The position numbers and the translations under genes are program-made. From positions 26,045,020 through 26,109,019 of the forward strand of contig CM037840.1 in assembly GCA_021234535.1 (NCBI GenBank): a DNA stretch of 64,000 nt, in the 5' to 3' direction. This document shows positions 55,460 to 64,000 of this stretch, piece after piece. This DNA comes from Stichopus chloronotus. Lineage: Eukaryota; Echinodermata; Holothuroidea; Aspidochirotida; Stichopodidae. Position 1 is the first letter of the stretch; every line of letters begins with the position of its first letter. The notes below the pieces were generated by a model, which saw nothing but the letters and a program-made list of their open reading frames with translations, was not told the origin of the DNA and searched no databases.

Positions 55460-55569
55460 GTCTTCAACGACCCTTCCTTCTAATTGCTGGTATTGTGCGG
55501 ATGAGGAGTCTAAGAGAGAATCTTCAAATGTACCCAGCATCGAAAGCCTCACATCGGCTGATATCAGTT
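55460..55569 (-). CDS. SEA-domain membrane protein, exon H: N-terminal half of the SEA domain
   Basis: The acceptor 'tttgcatcgttccag' enters in phase 1 and the donor GAC|gtaagc leaves in phase 0. It encodes QLISADVRLSMLGTFEDSLL then DSSSAQYQQLEGRVVED, the classic first strand and helix of an SEA domain (β-strand, Phe-x-x-x-Leu, Asp-x-x-Ser-x-x-Tyr, Leu-x-x-x-Val). SEA domains are extracellular modules of membrane-anchored proteins such as mucins, agrin, enteropeptidase and matriptase. Here the domain follows the transmembrane exon after a 16-residue linker, the order seen in type II membrane serine proteases. Confidence 0.92.
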
Positions 55570-55749
55570 CTGGAACGATGCAAAAAAAAAGGGGGATACC
55601 AATAAAAAAAAAATAACAATAATTATAACGCACCATGCAGTAAAAAAGGAGCAGCGTGCATGACTTAAACCGTTACGACGTTGGGTGGTTTTCGAGAAAT
55701 ATCTCATGATTTTTATCTTATGATTACTTTTTTTTGGAATTTGACTCAC

Positions 55750-55794
55750 GGTTGTCTGATGTGACTATCTCCTCAGTAATTTCTGATTCTGGAT
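55750..55794 (-). CDS. SEA-domain membrane protein, exon G: acidic extracellular linker
   Basis: This 45-base exon, symmetric in phase 1, lies between 'ataatgtttcag' and the donor AACC|gtgagt. With the split codons it reads D-PESEITEEIVTSDN-Q, an acidic stalk just outside the membrane. Skipping it would keep the frame and shorten the stalk by 15 residues. Confidence 0.8.
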
Positions 55795-56343
55795 CTGAAA
55801 CATTATCAACAAAAGAAATTGGGGTAAAAATAACAATAAAGTAATACACAATGGTTAACAATAGGTTTTCGACTACATGTTTAGAATAATACTAAAATAA
55901 AATATTAAAAAGCGAATATTACTGGTGATCGGTCGTCTCACTAATAGATGATGTTTTCATCTTGATAACTCTCTTTGCAAACGTCACTAGTTTCTTTTGC
56001 TCTTTGCAAGTAGCAAGTGAAGCATTGGTATAGTGCATGTGTGTAGGCCCTATATACCGTTTTGCTTTCATAATAGAATTATTCACTGTACACGAGTAGG
56101 TATGAGTAAACCGTGGACGAGTCATGTCTGCAGAACAGAGGGTTATCCCGAGGTAGATGATGTAACATGAAATTTCATCAACCGCCTTTCATACCGAAAT
56201 GGAAAAGAAAGGTATTATGAAATTTTAAAAAAAAATGCAGAAAAAATTCCTTTAACTTATACACGCATAATCAGGAATACATTTTGGCAGAATATGACAA
56301 TGATGTTAAATATCAATTGAAATTCGTCTGCCTTCTTGCTCAC

Positions 56344-56533
56344 CAAGCATAGAGATCCATATGACAGCCGCAAGGAACGCCGCGATGGACAATAAGATTA
56401 TCATGCACATGCATATGAAGCAGAGGGGATTATTCCGTTTCTCTTCTTCGGCATTAACTGGCTCCCTCTGTACGTATCGTTTCCTGGCAGTCTCTCTATG
56501 TGCGGTGATACCTGCGACAGGAGCCTTTCCACC
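56344..56533 (-). CDS. SEA-domain membrane protein, exon F: juxtamembrane region and transmembrane helix
   Basis: The acceptor 'tttcatttcaacag' enters in phase 0 and the donor CTTG|gtgagc leaves in phase 1. The 63 residues start GGKAPVAGITAHRETARKRY, continue with charged VQREPVNAEEEKRNNP, then a hydrophobic segment CFICMCMIILLSIAAFLAAV and IWISML (about 24 residues). Basic residues on the N side and acidic residues in the next exon predict N-in topology, a type II membrane protein. Three cysteines sit at the cytoplasmic end of the helix and could be palmitoylated. An in-frame ATG 147 bp upstream of the acceptor keeps the frame open into this exon, so an alternative unspliced first exon is conceivable. 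Confidence 0.88.
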
Positions 56534-56862
56534 CTGTTGAAATGAAACAAAAGATGCCTTTGTTGTTTCTTTGTTTGTAGATGGTGTCAACAGTACTGTG
56601 GATGTGGCAGTGTTTAAAGTTTGATATTGTTCAAGATTTAACGTGACACGTTCGATGTTAGGGTACTCCTTGATTATCACTTTATCCTACTTTTAAGGTC
56701 AAAGTTCAAAGGCGACTTTTTGTCAACAGAGGTCAATGGCTAAAAGTTCGAGAACACAACCTTATGACGCTGACGTGAAGTTCTTTCGATAGTACTGACA
56801 GACTTAAATAAGTGGCCACGTATACAATTCGAAGAACAGATGTCCCTAATCGTTTGTCATAG

Positions 56863-56875
56863 AGGTCAAAGGTCA
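56863..56875 (+). promoter_or_regulatory. Perfect DR1 motif in an intron of the SEA gene
   Basis: The sequence AGGTCAAAGGTCA followed by 'tctgaggtta' resembles, in inverse orientation, the 'cctcagatcacctttgacct' phrase of the repeat near 47.2 kb. It may be a diverged repeat copy. Regulatory use is not shown. Confidence 0.35.
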
Positions 56876-57804
56876 TCTGAGGTTAACGTGAGTATAGATA
56901 TAAAAAACCTTGTGATTTGGTAAGCTTTTTGCCAGTAAACTGTCTTCATGGTTTTTCTAGAATGAATGTGAAATGTATTTTGAAATCAACCTGGATCAAA
57001 GTTTAACACCTTAATAACAGATGAAATTCTCAACGTTTAAAGTTGATCGAAGTTCAAAACAATATAGGATCCGGTTTACCCACTATTAGTACCACAACTT
57101 GAAACCACTGCTCAGTATATTTGACAAAGCAATGACTGAGTACATGTAAAGCTGGAATAAGTATTGTGCAGGACATTACTTTTGGAATTGTTGACACCTA
57201 GCGTCTTGAATTCATGTTTGCTATGTGTGTAGAAGAAAAGCGAAAAATAGCGTGGGGTAACCATGAAATTATCTGAGGTGTTTGAGTAAGATACGTGTGA
57301 GAAAATATTTTTAAAATAAACCTTTTAGTTTCACCACCATTCAGTTCTTTTTCTATATCCCACAGAGGTTTAACTCAAACTTGATAGTAGGGAAGTAGTA
57401 TTAAAAGAAAAAGACATTCAAAGACTTAGAAAAAAAAAAACAAAAATTAAAAAAAGGAATAGACAAAGAAACAAAAACAAACAAAAAACAAACAAACAAC
57501 TAAACAATCAGACACAAGAGGGGTGGGGGGCGGTGGGGAACACGCCCCTCTCAGCGTCGGTTTTTCTTTGGGGGTACACAACAAGAGCGAAAAAACACCC
57601 AATATGGTTGATTGGTCGCAGCCACCAACAGAAATTGTAAGAACAAAAAAGAAGATAAAGTCATCATCGCATGTTAGGTAGCGTCACGGTGTATGTGTGT
57701 AATGCCCCCCCCCCCCCTTGCCGAGTCTGGCCCCACCCCTTGAAAAGATGCATCCACGACGCACCTGTAACCAATACTTCAGCCCTCGTGGGTATCACCT
57801 TACG

Positions 57805-57882
57805 CACGACAAATGCTCGAGGAAGATCAAAGATGCCATATTCTGTATTCTTCTTATCGTCATTCAAGAGATCTATCTGATA
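57805..57882 (-). CDS. Weak candidate cassette exon in the SEA gene
   Basis: An open - strand frame between a poor acceptor ('gtttgtatcag') and a donor-like AAG|gtgata would encode 26 residues starting IDLLNDDKKNTEYGIFDLPR in phase 0-0, compatible with its neighbours. The same frame extends upstream to an ATG (MSTSVESLYQ). The pyrimidine tract is weak, and no neighbouring exon requires it. Confidence 0.2.
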
Positions 57883-58181
57883 CAAACTTTCGACTGAGGT
57901 TGACATTTTTTTGTATACTTTGGAAACAAAAGAAAAGAAAAAAGAGACAAAGCCTCTCTTCAAAGACAAAGTCTGCCGCAAATGATAGAATTTCCCCTAA
58001 TTTGAGTTAACGTGTGGGTACTTGTGTGTATAGCTGAGACTGTCTGCCTGTCGCTCTCTCAGTTTACCGTCTATCTTTAAATGGAACCAACTCTTGTCTT
58101 AAATATATGATGAAATATGGACAAATATATACAAAAAGGGGGGGGGGGGAAGGGGAATGTTTTGCAAAGTGTGGCACATAC

Positions 58182-58265
58182 ATTCATTTGTCTCCCGTCT
58201 CCTTCATCTTCACCATCGACGGTCCCCATCTCAATATCCGAATCTTCGGCTTTAGGTGTGACGAC
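58182..58265 (-). CDS. SEA-domain membrane protein, exon E: acidic cytoplasmic cassette
   Basis: This 84-base exon, symmetric in phase 0, runs from 'tctgatttttcag' to AAT|gtatgt. It encodes 28 residues, VVTPKAEDSDIEMGTVDGED then EGDGRQMN. Nine are Asp or Glu, and the stretch is probably disordered. SDIE and EDSD place serines in acidic surroundings typical of casein kinase 2 sites (inference). It is predicted cytoplasmic because it precedes the transmembrane exon. Confidence 0.8.
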
Positions 58266-58787
58266 CTGAAAAATCAGAATCCATATACATGCAAAATATC
58301 GATAGGAGTTACCAACTGGGACACTTAAAAAAAATTGATTGCGCAACATTGAATGACGTCACAAGGACGCCAAACGTAGTTATCGATATCAATTTGTCCA
58401 GACGTTTAGGATAAACAATTTTCACTTCGAGTATATCTACATGTCACGATCTCTTTAATCCAACTTTGTGAACGAACCTTTGTTCGTGGGCATTCCTGAT
58501 GTCCATCTGAATTTTGAGCAGTTTCCTTTTAATTTCTTCTACTTGTTTTTTGTTAACACGCTTCAATGTGAGTCAACATTTTCCCTAGATCATACCAACT
58601 TCCACCTCTATCTACATCCTCCTCCCACCCCCCTCTTAATAAACAAAAACAGCAAAATGTCAGACAATAAAAACAACTATTGGTTGGAAGTTAGTCAAAT
58701 TAGTTATGTCAAATACAGAGCCACCATCGGTTTGCATGATATATCGTCATTAAATCACGAGAGTAAACACAATGGGTTTATTGAGGA

Positions 58788-58851
58788 GAAGGGGAGGGGT
58801 GGGGGTGGAGGGGGTGAAGGGGGGTGGAAGGTAGGGGCGGTCGGGTGCCGA
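58788..58851 (+). other. G-rich tract with G-quadruplex potential
   Basis: There are many runs of three or more G between 'aaggggaggggtgggggtgg' and 'aggtaggggcggtcggg'. It lies in an intron of the SEA gene, on the strand opposite to transcription. The 221-codon + strand frame covering it is low-complexity and not considered a gene. Confidence 0.5.
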
Positions 58852-59246
58852 GGCAATTATGACACCGAGCAAAGACGACAAGCACCGGGGACCAAAGAGA
58901 ATGGAGTGGTGTTAGTTTTTCGCTCCTTCTTCATTGTCATAGTAATGATTGTAATTGGTGACGAAAACAAAACAGAGGAAAGTGAGGGAAAACGGGCACC
59001 ATATGGGATGTTATGGGTGATAAGTTTAATCATGCATGAGGGAGAAGAGGCGGGGGCAGGTTGGGAGCATGAAATCTTGCTCATCAGAGATACAGACATG
59101 CACACATATACTGAACATGCAGAAAACCCCTAGTGGTAGGAATCAACCAACAAAGGGATGGATTAGGACAAACACACATGACCTACATTTACGTCACGAT
59201 GACGTTTAAAGGTCATGATGTGACCTGCATTCAGAAATGAGCCGGC

Positions 59247-59765
59247 TCCATTCACAAGTTGCAGAGTGAAACCCTGAATGAAAATCCGTTGGAATTGTGT
59301 TTCTATGTATTACCGTTATTTAGATAACGGTTTTTCAAAAGTGTTATGAAAATGCAAATATAATGACTTGGGAGTATTGCACAGTGTCGGTATTTCTGTT
59401 GTTAGGCCCATGTATATTATTTCTTAATTACTTTATTACTGGGTTTCACATTGATAAGTGATATCAGTGTGTGTAAAGAAGGTAAATACATGCTTCTAAA
59501 ACAAAATCGTCGGGACATTATAATATTCTCAATTGTCCTTAAAATTAAGTAAACGAAGGATCACATAAGACAATTCATGTTTGTCCCTCCCGTGACGTCA
59601 TAAATTTGCATATTTAGAAAATGTTTAGTCAAGATTTCCGGTATAGGATAGAAATTTGCCTGTTAAATTTTCGATATTCCATAGCTGTTGATAGTATTTG
59701 TGGCTGTTTTCAATATTTTAATGATAAATACAGCAGACAATATTCCAAAATGTCACTTTCATGTC
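59247..59765. repeat. Dispersed ~0.5-kb repeat, copy B
   Basis: This is the same-orientation partner of 39797-40310. It ends about 45 bp from the 5' splice site of exon D, so it sits at the very start of that intron. Confidence 0.85.
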
Positions 59766-59808
59766 ACACAACTACTCTTCACTATTGAAGCGGGTCAATC
59801 ATACTTAC

Positions 59809-59901
59809 CTCCGCCCGAGGAGGTTCGGGGGGATCATTCGGCAACCCATCGGCGGCTGCGGCCTCGACCGCGTCATCAGTAGTTTCACCTTCTGATGGGT
59901 C
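59809..59901 (-). CDS. SEA-domain membrane protein, exon D: acidic, proline-rich cassette
   Basis: This 93-base exon, symmetric in phase 0, runs from 'ttattcatcgtcag' to GAG|gtaagt, a consensus donor. It encodes 31 residues, DPSEGETTDDAVEAAAADGL then PNDPPEPPRAE, with ten acidic residues, an alanine run and a proline-rich end. Its G/C-rich codons contrast with the AT-rich flanks, which supports coding use. It is predicted cytoplasmic and disordered. Confidence 0.82.
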
Positions 59902-60669
59902 CTGACGATGAATAAAATGACATGTTGAGGTTTAAGAAGGGGGAGTTTATCACATATGGGTAAAGTTGAATAAAGAACAAAACTTCATTCGCAACAACTC
60001 CTTCAACCATGGTGTGCATGTAACATGTGTTTCCCCCATATGTTGCGTAGGACAGTACCAAGTGCACGCCGCTCAGTGTAAGTTGCTTCAAAGGTCTCTT
60101 GTCTGGTGGCGAAAAAAAAGGGTCAGTTTAAACCGGAAGAAAGTTCCCCCCCTACTTCCCGACCCTTCAACTCCCACCGACCCACACCAGGGGTCGATAG
60201 GGAACTTTCAGAGACCAACCACTTCTCAAGTTCTATAGTCCATTAATCATACCTTTCCAGATTTTGCTTGTGCTAAGTACGGAATAATAACCGCACAACC
60301 CTCGAACACATTAAATGAAACAATGAACTGACGAAGTGTACGCTCTTTTAATTACCGTGTCATCGAATCTTTTACCTCTCTACAGTTCGTTCTCTCTCGT
60401 TCTTCTCCCTTTCTTGCTCTGCTCTTGGCTTTCTTTTGTTAACAAGACCATGACGTACGGGTGACGTAAGTACATCATTAATCATTCTCCACGTTTTGAG
60501 AGGTTTTTATGGGAATGTACAACGCCGAGGCATTGAGATGCACCATAAAATACAAAGAGTACATTTCAAGTGAAGTGAGATACTACGTGGAGAGCTCTTT
60601 ACTCAGAAATACTTGAGACATGTGAACTTAAGAGTTCAAATATTGACAGAAGTGACAGAGACGGGCATC

Positions 60670-60670
60670 G

Positions 60671-60714
<44 letters not shown>

Positions 60715-60812
60715 CATATACATATATATATATATATATATAAACATATATGTATATATATAAACATATATATATAAACATATATGTATATATATAAACA
60801 TATATATATACA
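60670..60812. repeat. TA/ATACATATA compound microsatellite
   Basis: TA runs alternate with 'acatata' and 'tataaacatatatgtata' phrases. It lies in the intron between exons D and C. Tyr-Ile-rich frames here are artefacts. Confidence 0.92.
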
Positions 60813-61385
60813 CGAGATATACTCCTGTCAATATTTGAACTCGTCATGTAAAATGAATGCATGTTTAATTCATATAGTTTCATTGTCAACGTGCTAATTT
60901 GCCGGCCATATGTCTATCGATCAATGATAATCGAATCAGCATTTTGAAGTAGTTCTTTCTTGCACGGCTCATAATGGTGTTTTATGATTGCGATATATTG
61001 ATTGTTACATTCAGGTTACCTTTACGCAATTGGACGAAATATTTTCACTTATCGCAGAGTCGTATTTGAACTGCCACTATGACTAGAAAATTTGTCAAAG
61101 TTTCTTTCACTATTCTCTATAAACCTTTCATTGAAGATGTTGGAATCAGGAATTATTTTCCTGTTTAGTAATCATTCTGTTAATTTAAGAAAAAGAAAAA
61201 TGTCATGCCACAAATAGTAGTTTTTTTTTTAATTTTCCTACACATCTCTATTTCATTGTGTGATTTTTACTTTAGACTTATGATTCGATCATCTGGCAAA
61301 ATAAATGCTAATAATATGGACGAAGACGGAGGAGAAACTCGAAAATGGGTACAATTATTCGTTTTGTCATTTCATAATGGTTGTT

Positions 61386-61758
61386 AAAGAGGCTCATTGA
61401 GTTGTTTTGTGAAATTCACTCAATTTTTCTAAACCGGTCAAGTTTCCGTCACATACTAATGACAAACAGTCAAACTAAAAGGATCTCAAAGTTTTGCATA
61501 CGTTGGAACATTAATGAGTGAGTAACCAACGATTGAATTTGGTTTTTGAAACTTTGTGACCAGACATTTTCACATTAGTACATTCACATGCACACAATCA
61601 GAGCAAGTAACGGTCAAAAATTCAAAAAAATTGACAGTTTTCATATAACTATTGGATGTGAAACTTGATTAATTATGCTGATTGTGAGCATTGTCGTGTG
61701 TTTGTATACTTCAAAATCACCGCAATCTTTACTGATATCAACTCAATGAGTCCCCTTT
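61386..61758. mobile_element. Miniature inverted-repeat element, copy 2
   Basis: The termini are 'aaagaggctcattgagttg' and the reverse complement of 'aaaggggactcattgagttg', an inverted repeat of 19-20 bp with two differences. 'ttaa' is present at both outer edges, so a TTAA or TA target is possible but not certain. The interior is homologous to 18352-18722 in opposite orientation. It lies in the intron between exons D and C. Confidence 0.8.
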
Positions 61759-62179
61759 AAAATTAATTTTACGAACCAACGATGGTCCTCTGAATAAATA
61801 GTGTAAGTGACCAGCTCACTAAGAATGAAGCACCTCCTCCTCCCCCCCCCCCCCCCTATAATATTCTGATCTGAAACTTGGTAAGAGACGTTGACTTCTC
61901 TCAGTTCAGGCCTAGTTCACACAGAAGTTCCGTAATGTGCTAAAATCATGTCTCCAGAACACCCTTTACTGCATGATAGAACATGAGGTGATATCGAGAC
62001 ATACCATCATGGTTAAGGTTTGTTCCTTAGATGAGTCCTTATAATGTAGGATATGATGTGAGGATTGGCTCCTCAGTTTGGAAAGCTACGAAATAATTGA
62101 CAAGTACAAAATACAGACTTACAATAGGCCTATATGCTACAACGTCACCGATGACGTCAGTAATTAATTTCTAACGTAC

Positions 62180-62215
62180 TTGATTTTCGAATTTTGGGAC
62201 ATCTTCCTCAACACC
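62180..62215 (-). CDS. SEA-domain membrane protein, exon C: 12-residue acidic cassette
   Basis: This 36-base microexon, symmetric in phase 0, lies between 'cttttcattcag' and the donor CAA|gtacgt. It encodes GVEEDVPKFENQ. Size and acidity match the neighbouring cassettes. It is too short for independent proof; support comes from strong splice sites and phase. Confidence 0.68.
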
Positions 62216-62778
62216 CTGAATGAAAAGAGAGACATGAAATAATAAAAGAAAATCGTTATCGACATAAATGTTTACATGAATATTCATATTTCTTGAATCA
62301 AAACCTCTAGGTCCAAAAAGACTTGGAGTAATAAACAGCCAAGATTCTTTGTATGTTAGTTCACCCATTGGGTAAATGGATTCACAACAGGGCAAGAACT
62401 ACGAAGTGGCGGGAAGGGGGGGGGGGAGGGGGGTATGGATCACATGGGTGGTACCGAGCGCATGCACAGCAGCTCTACTTCTGACGTTCCTTGCTTTATT
62501 TGGTTGCATTTTAATTCTCTCCGTTATTTTCGGTCGTAGTTCGAAAATTTCCGACATATTGTAAAATTAAATTACAGGCATATACGAAGATGTGATCGTT
62601 ACTGCAAGGACCGTACCCCACAAAGTTTATGCGTATGTCGGCAATTGTTGATCAAGTAAAAACAACAAATATAAAATTTATGAAAACAAAGACGATTGGG
62701 AAAAAGGAAGGGTTAGGTATTTTGTGTTTTATTTCGATATTTTACCTGCCGTAACACCTCATTAACATAATTATTTAC

Positions 62779-62823
62779 CTCTGCTGGGGAAGTGACGTCA
62801 TCTTCAATGTTGGCAGGTTCATC
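62779..62823 (-). CDS. SEA-domain membrane protein, exon B: 15-residue acidic cassette
   Basis: This 45-base exon, symmetric in phase 0, runs from 'gtttgcgttgtag' to GAG|gtaaat. It encodes DEPANIEDDVTSPAE. A second in-frame donor, CAG|gtaaaa, lies 33 bases further and would extend it to 62746, adding VNNYVNEVLRQ. The exon contains the palindrome TGACGTCA. Confidence 0.68.
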
Positions 62824-63928
62824 CTACAACGCAAACAATGTAAAAAGCGAAAAAAAAAGACAAATTGCTTTTATAAGTCTTTGGTCAATCAGATTTTTCG
62901 CTGCTGTTATTTATAGATCACACTATTTAGACGACATCGAAAAGTAAATAAGCACTTTTTCGAATTTACAATCATTTTGAGGAACTTACTAGGTATACTA
63001 GACAATATGGAAAGGCCATCTTCAATTGCAATATTAAACGTTTAAGGAAAATGAAAGTAAGGGCCAGAAATCGAATTGGACGAAAAGGTAACAAGAAAAA
63101 GAAGGGCTCAAAAGGAGAATGAAGGCCTGTTAAACTACTTCTTTGACATGGAATTGATTCAAGAATAACATAATATGGCAAGTTCATGGCCGATAAAGAG
63201 AGAGAGCCATAGGCAAAATGGAGGGCTGCATAGGAGGTGGGGTGGGGGATCTCTTTCGTATTGACAGAAGCCATTAAGTAGCTTTATAGAATGCAAGATA
63301 TCACCCATTGGTAACTCGGAACCAGCAACATTTTTTTCCTTTGCTCGAAGAGTATCACATACATGTAGGCTCAGTGCCCTCATAATTTTATTGAGTACAT
63401 ATCCTCTGAATATCCTCCTCACAGCAGTTGTGAAGATTGTAAACAAACCAAACTCCGTCGCCGTGGCCTTTTTTTTTTGAAAGGCTGGTGACGATATGCT
63501 GACGTTACCAACACGTTCTTTTCTTTCGTCATTCGACTTCGCACACACATACACGTGTCATCACACAATGTGACGTAATTTCGTGACGTTTCATAATTAT
63601 ATATTACGTAATTGGGAGAAGTGTAAGTATAAATTTTACTATTTACGCAAAACGGAATCGCACCAATGACACATTTTGTTTTTTGTTTTTTTTACAGAAC
63701 GCCATCATTACGATTCATGAGAAACTTCGTAGCGATAACATTGTATTTGTTAAGTCACCTAGCGACAGGCCTAAAATTTTCGTCGCTAAGGTTGCTATAG
63801 GGACGAGTCAATAACTGTATGTCAGCGTGTGCGTTAGATTTATATCACTGTGTGTGTGTGTTTGTTTTTAAATTTACGAAGTGAAAGATTTAACAAAAAT
63901 AAAGTTCAAATTGCACAATTACACTCAC

Positions 63929-63958
63929 CGAGGTCAGAGAATCTGGAGGAGGTGGGAA
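63929..63958 (-). CDS. SEA-domain membrane protein, exon A: 10-residue cassette, first visible exon
   Basis: This 30-base microexon lies between 'gggttcctctatag' and the consensus donor CTCG|gtgagt. In phase 0, as its neighbours require, it encodes FPPPPDSLTS. Another frame is also open, so phase and even coding status are less certain. The gene continues beyond the right edge. Confidence 0.45.
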
Positions 63959-64000
63959 CTATAGAGGAACCCCACAAACCAAACACAAAATGAGAGGCAG

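Larger units (their letters stand above)
49413..64000 (-). other. Span of the SEA-domain membrane protein gene within the window
   Basis: Eleven exons on the - strand join with matching phases into one open frame of about 346 residues, from exon A (63929-63958) to a stop at 49413. The gene runs off the right edge, so its start is missing. Introns hold a CAT-repeat array (52.2-53.2 kb), an inverted-repeat element (50.6 kb), a dispersed repeat (59.2 kb), a TA compound repeat (60.7 kb) and a miniature element (61.4 kb). The introns at 53597-55459, 56534-58181 and 62824-63928 contain nothing else I can identify, beyond a DR1-bearing stretch (56690-56900) and a weak exon candidate (57805-57882). 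No family with exactly this order of parts comes to mind. Confidence 0.8.

Noticed and set aside
58468..59133. 221-codon + strand open frame, one of the longest in the window
   Set aside because: It is low-complexity Gly/Glu-rich and poly-G sequence in an intron of the opposite-strand gene, with no domain similarity.
60257..60276. 20-base candidate microexon (HKQNLE) on the - strand between 'gtacttag' and 'gtatga'
   Set aside because: Its length is not a multiple of three and would break the frame between the flanking phase-0 cassettes.
61012..61080. 19-codon open segment (WQFKYDSAISENISSNCVK) on the - strand with splice-like ends
   Set aside because: The acceptor lacks a good pyrimidine tract and the composition differs from the cassettes; chance is likelier.
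63159..63554. 131-codon - strand frame upstream of exon B
   Set aside because: It shows no similarity or coding-type codon use and has no clean donor; it lies in an intron.

Overview
The window is animal nuclear DNA. It is AT-rich, with long introns, many simple-sequence tracts and dispersed repeats, and only short coding exons bounded by GT/AG splice sites. The frequent 'taggcctat'-type words, the TASK-type potassium channel and the SEA-domain exons suggest a marine deuterostome, probably an echinoderm such as a sea cucumber or sea urchin. That assignment is inference.

Two genes can be supported. The first is on the + strand (6980-22361). It is a two-exon two-pore-domain potassium channel of the TASK (KCNK3/KCNK9) group, predicted at 355 residues. 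Its single 14.3-kb intron interrupts the first Gly codon of the GYG selectivity filter. The protein keeps the TASK acid-sensing histidine at position 98, an N-glycosylation site at Asn53, both pore loops, the M4 X-gate motif at 243-248 and a basic C-terminal tail ending KRRSV. Long (TA)n tracts lie just inside the intron's 5' end, in mid-intron, about 0.9 kb before its 3' end, and directly on the stop codon.

The second is on the - strand, from beyond the right edge to about 49.4 kb. It is a multi-exon gene for a single-pass membrane protein. In 5'-to-3' order its visible exons encode an acidic N-terminal region made of short phase-0 exons, a basic juxtamembrane stretch with one transmembrane helix, a short acidic linker, a complete SEA domain spread over three exons with the GSVVV self-cleavage motif, and a Ser/Thr-rich tail that reaches a stop. 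I assembled these exons by splice-site and phase matching. The N terminus lies outside the window.

The rest is intergenic or intronic. The left 7 kb has one or two weak exon candidates and a 20-bp minisatellite. The 27 kb between the two 3' ends (22.5-49.4 kb) holds no gene I can support. It contains a non-autonomous hAT element with an 8-bp target duplication, a miniature inverted-repeat element with relatives at 18.4 and 61.4 kb, one copy of a 0.5-kb dispersed repeat whose partner is at 59.2 kb, a duplicated ~300-bp repeat carrying nuclear-receptor-type DR1 sites, a strong hairpin, and several degenerate tandem arrays. The palindrome TGACGTCA occurs about 15 times across the window, far above chance. 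I saw no rRNA, tRNA or CRISPR features. Nothing in the window indicates a prokaryotic or viral genome.
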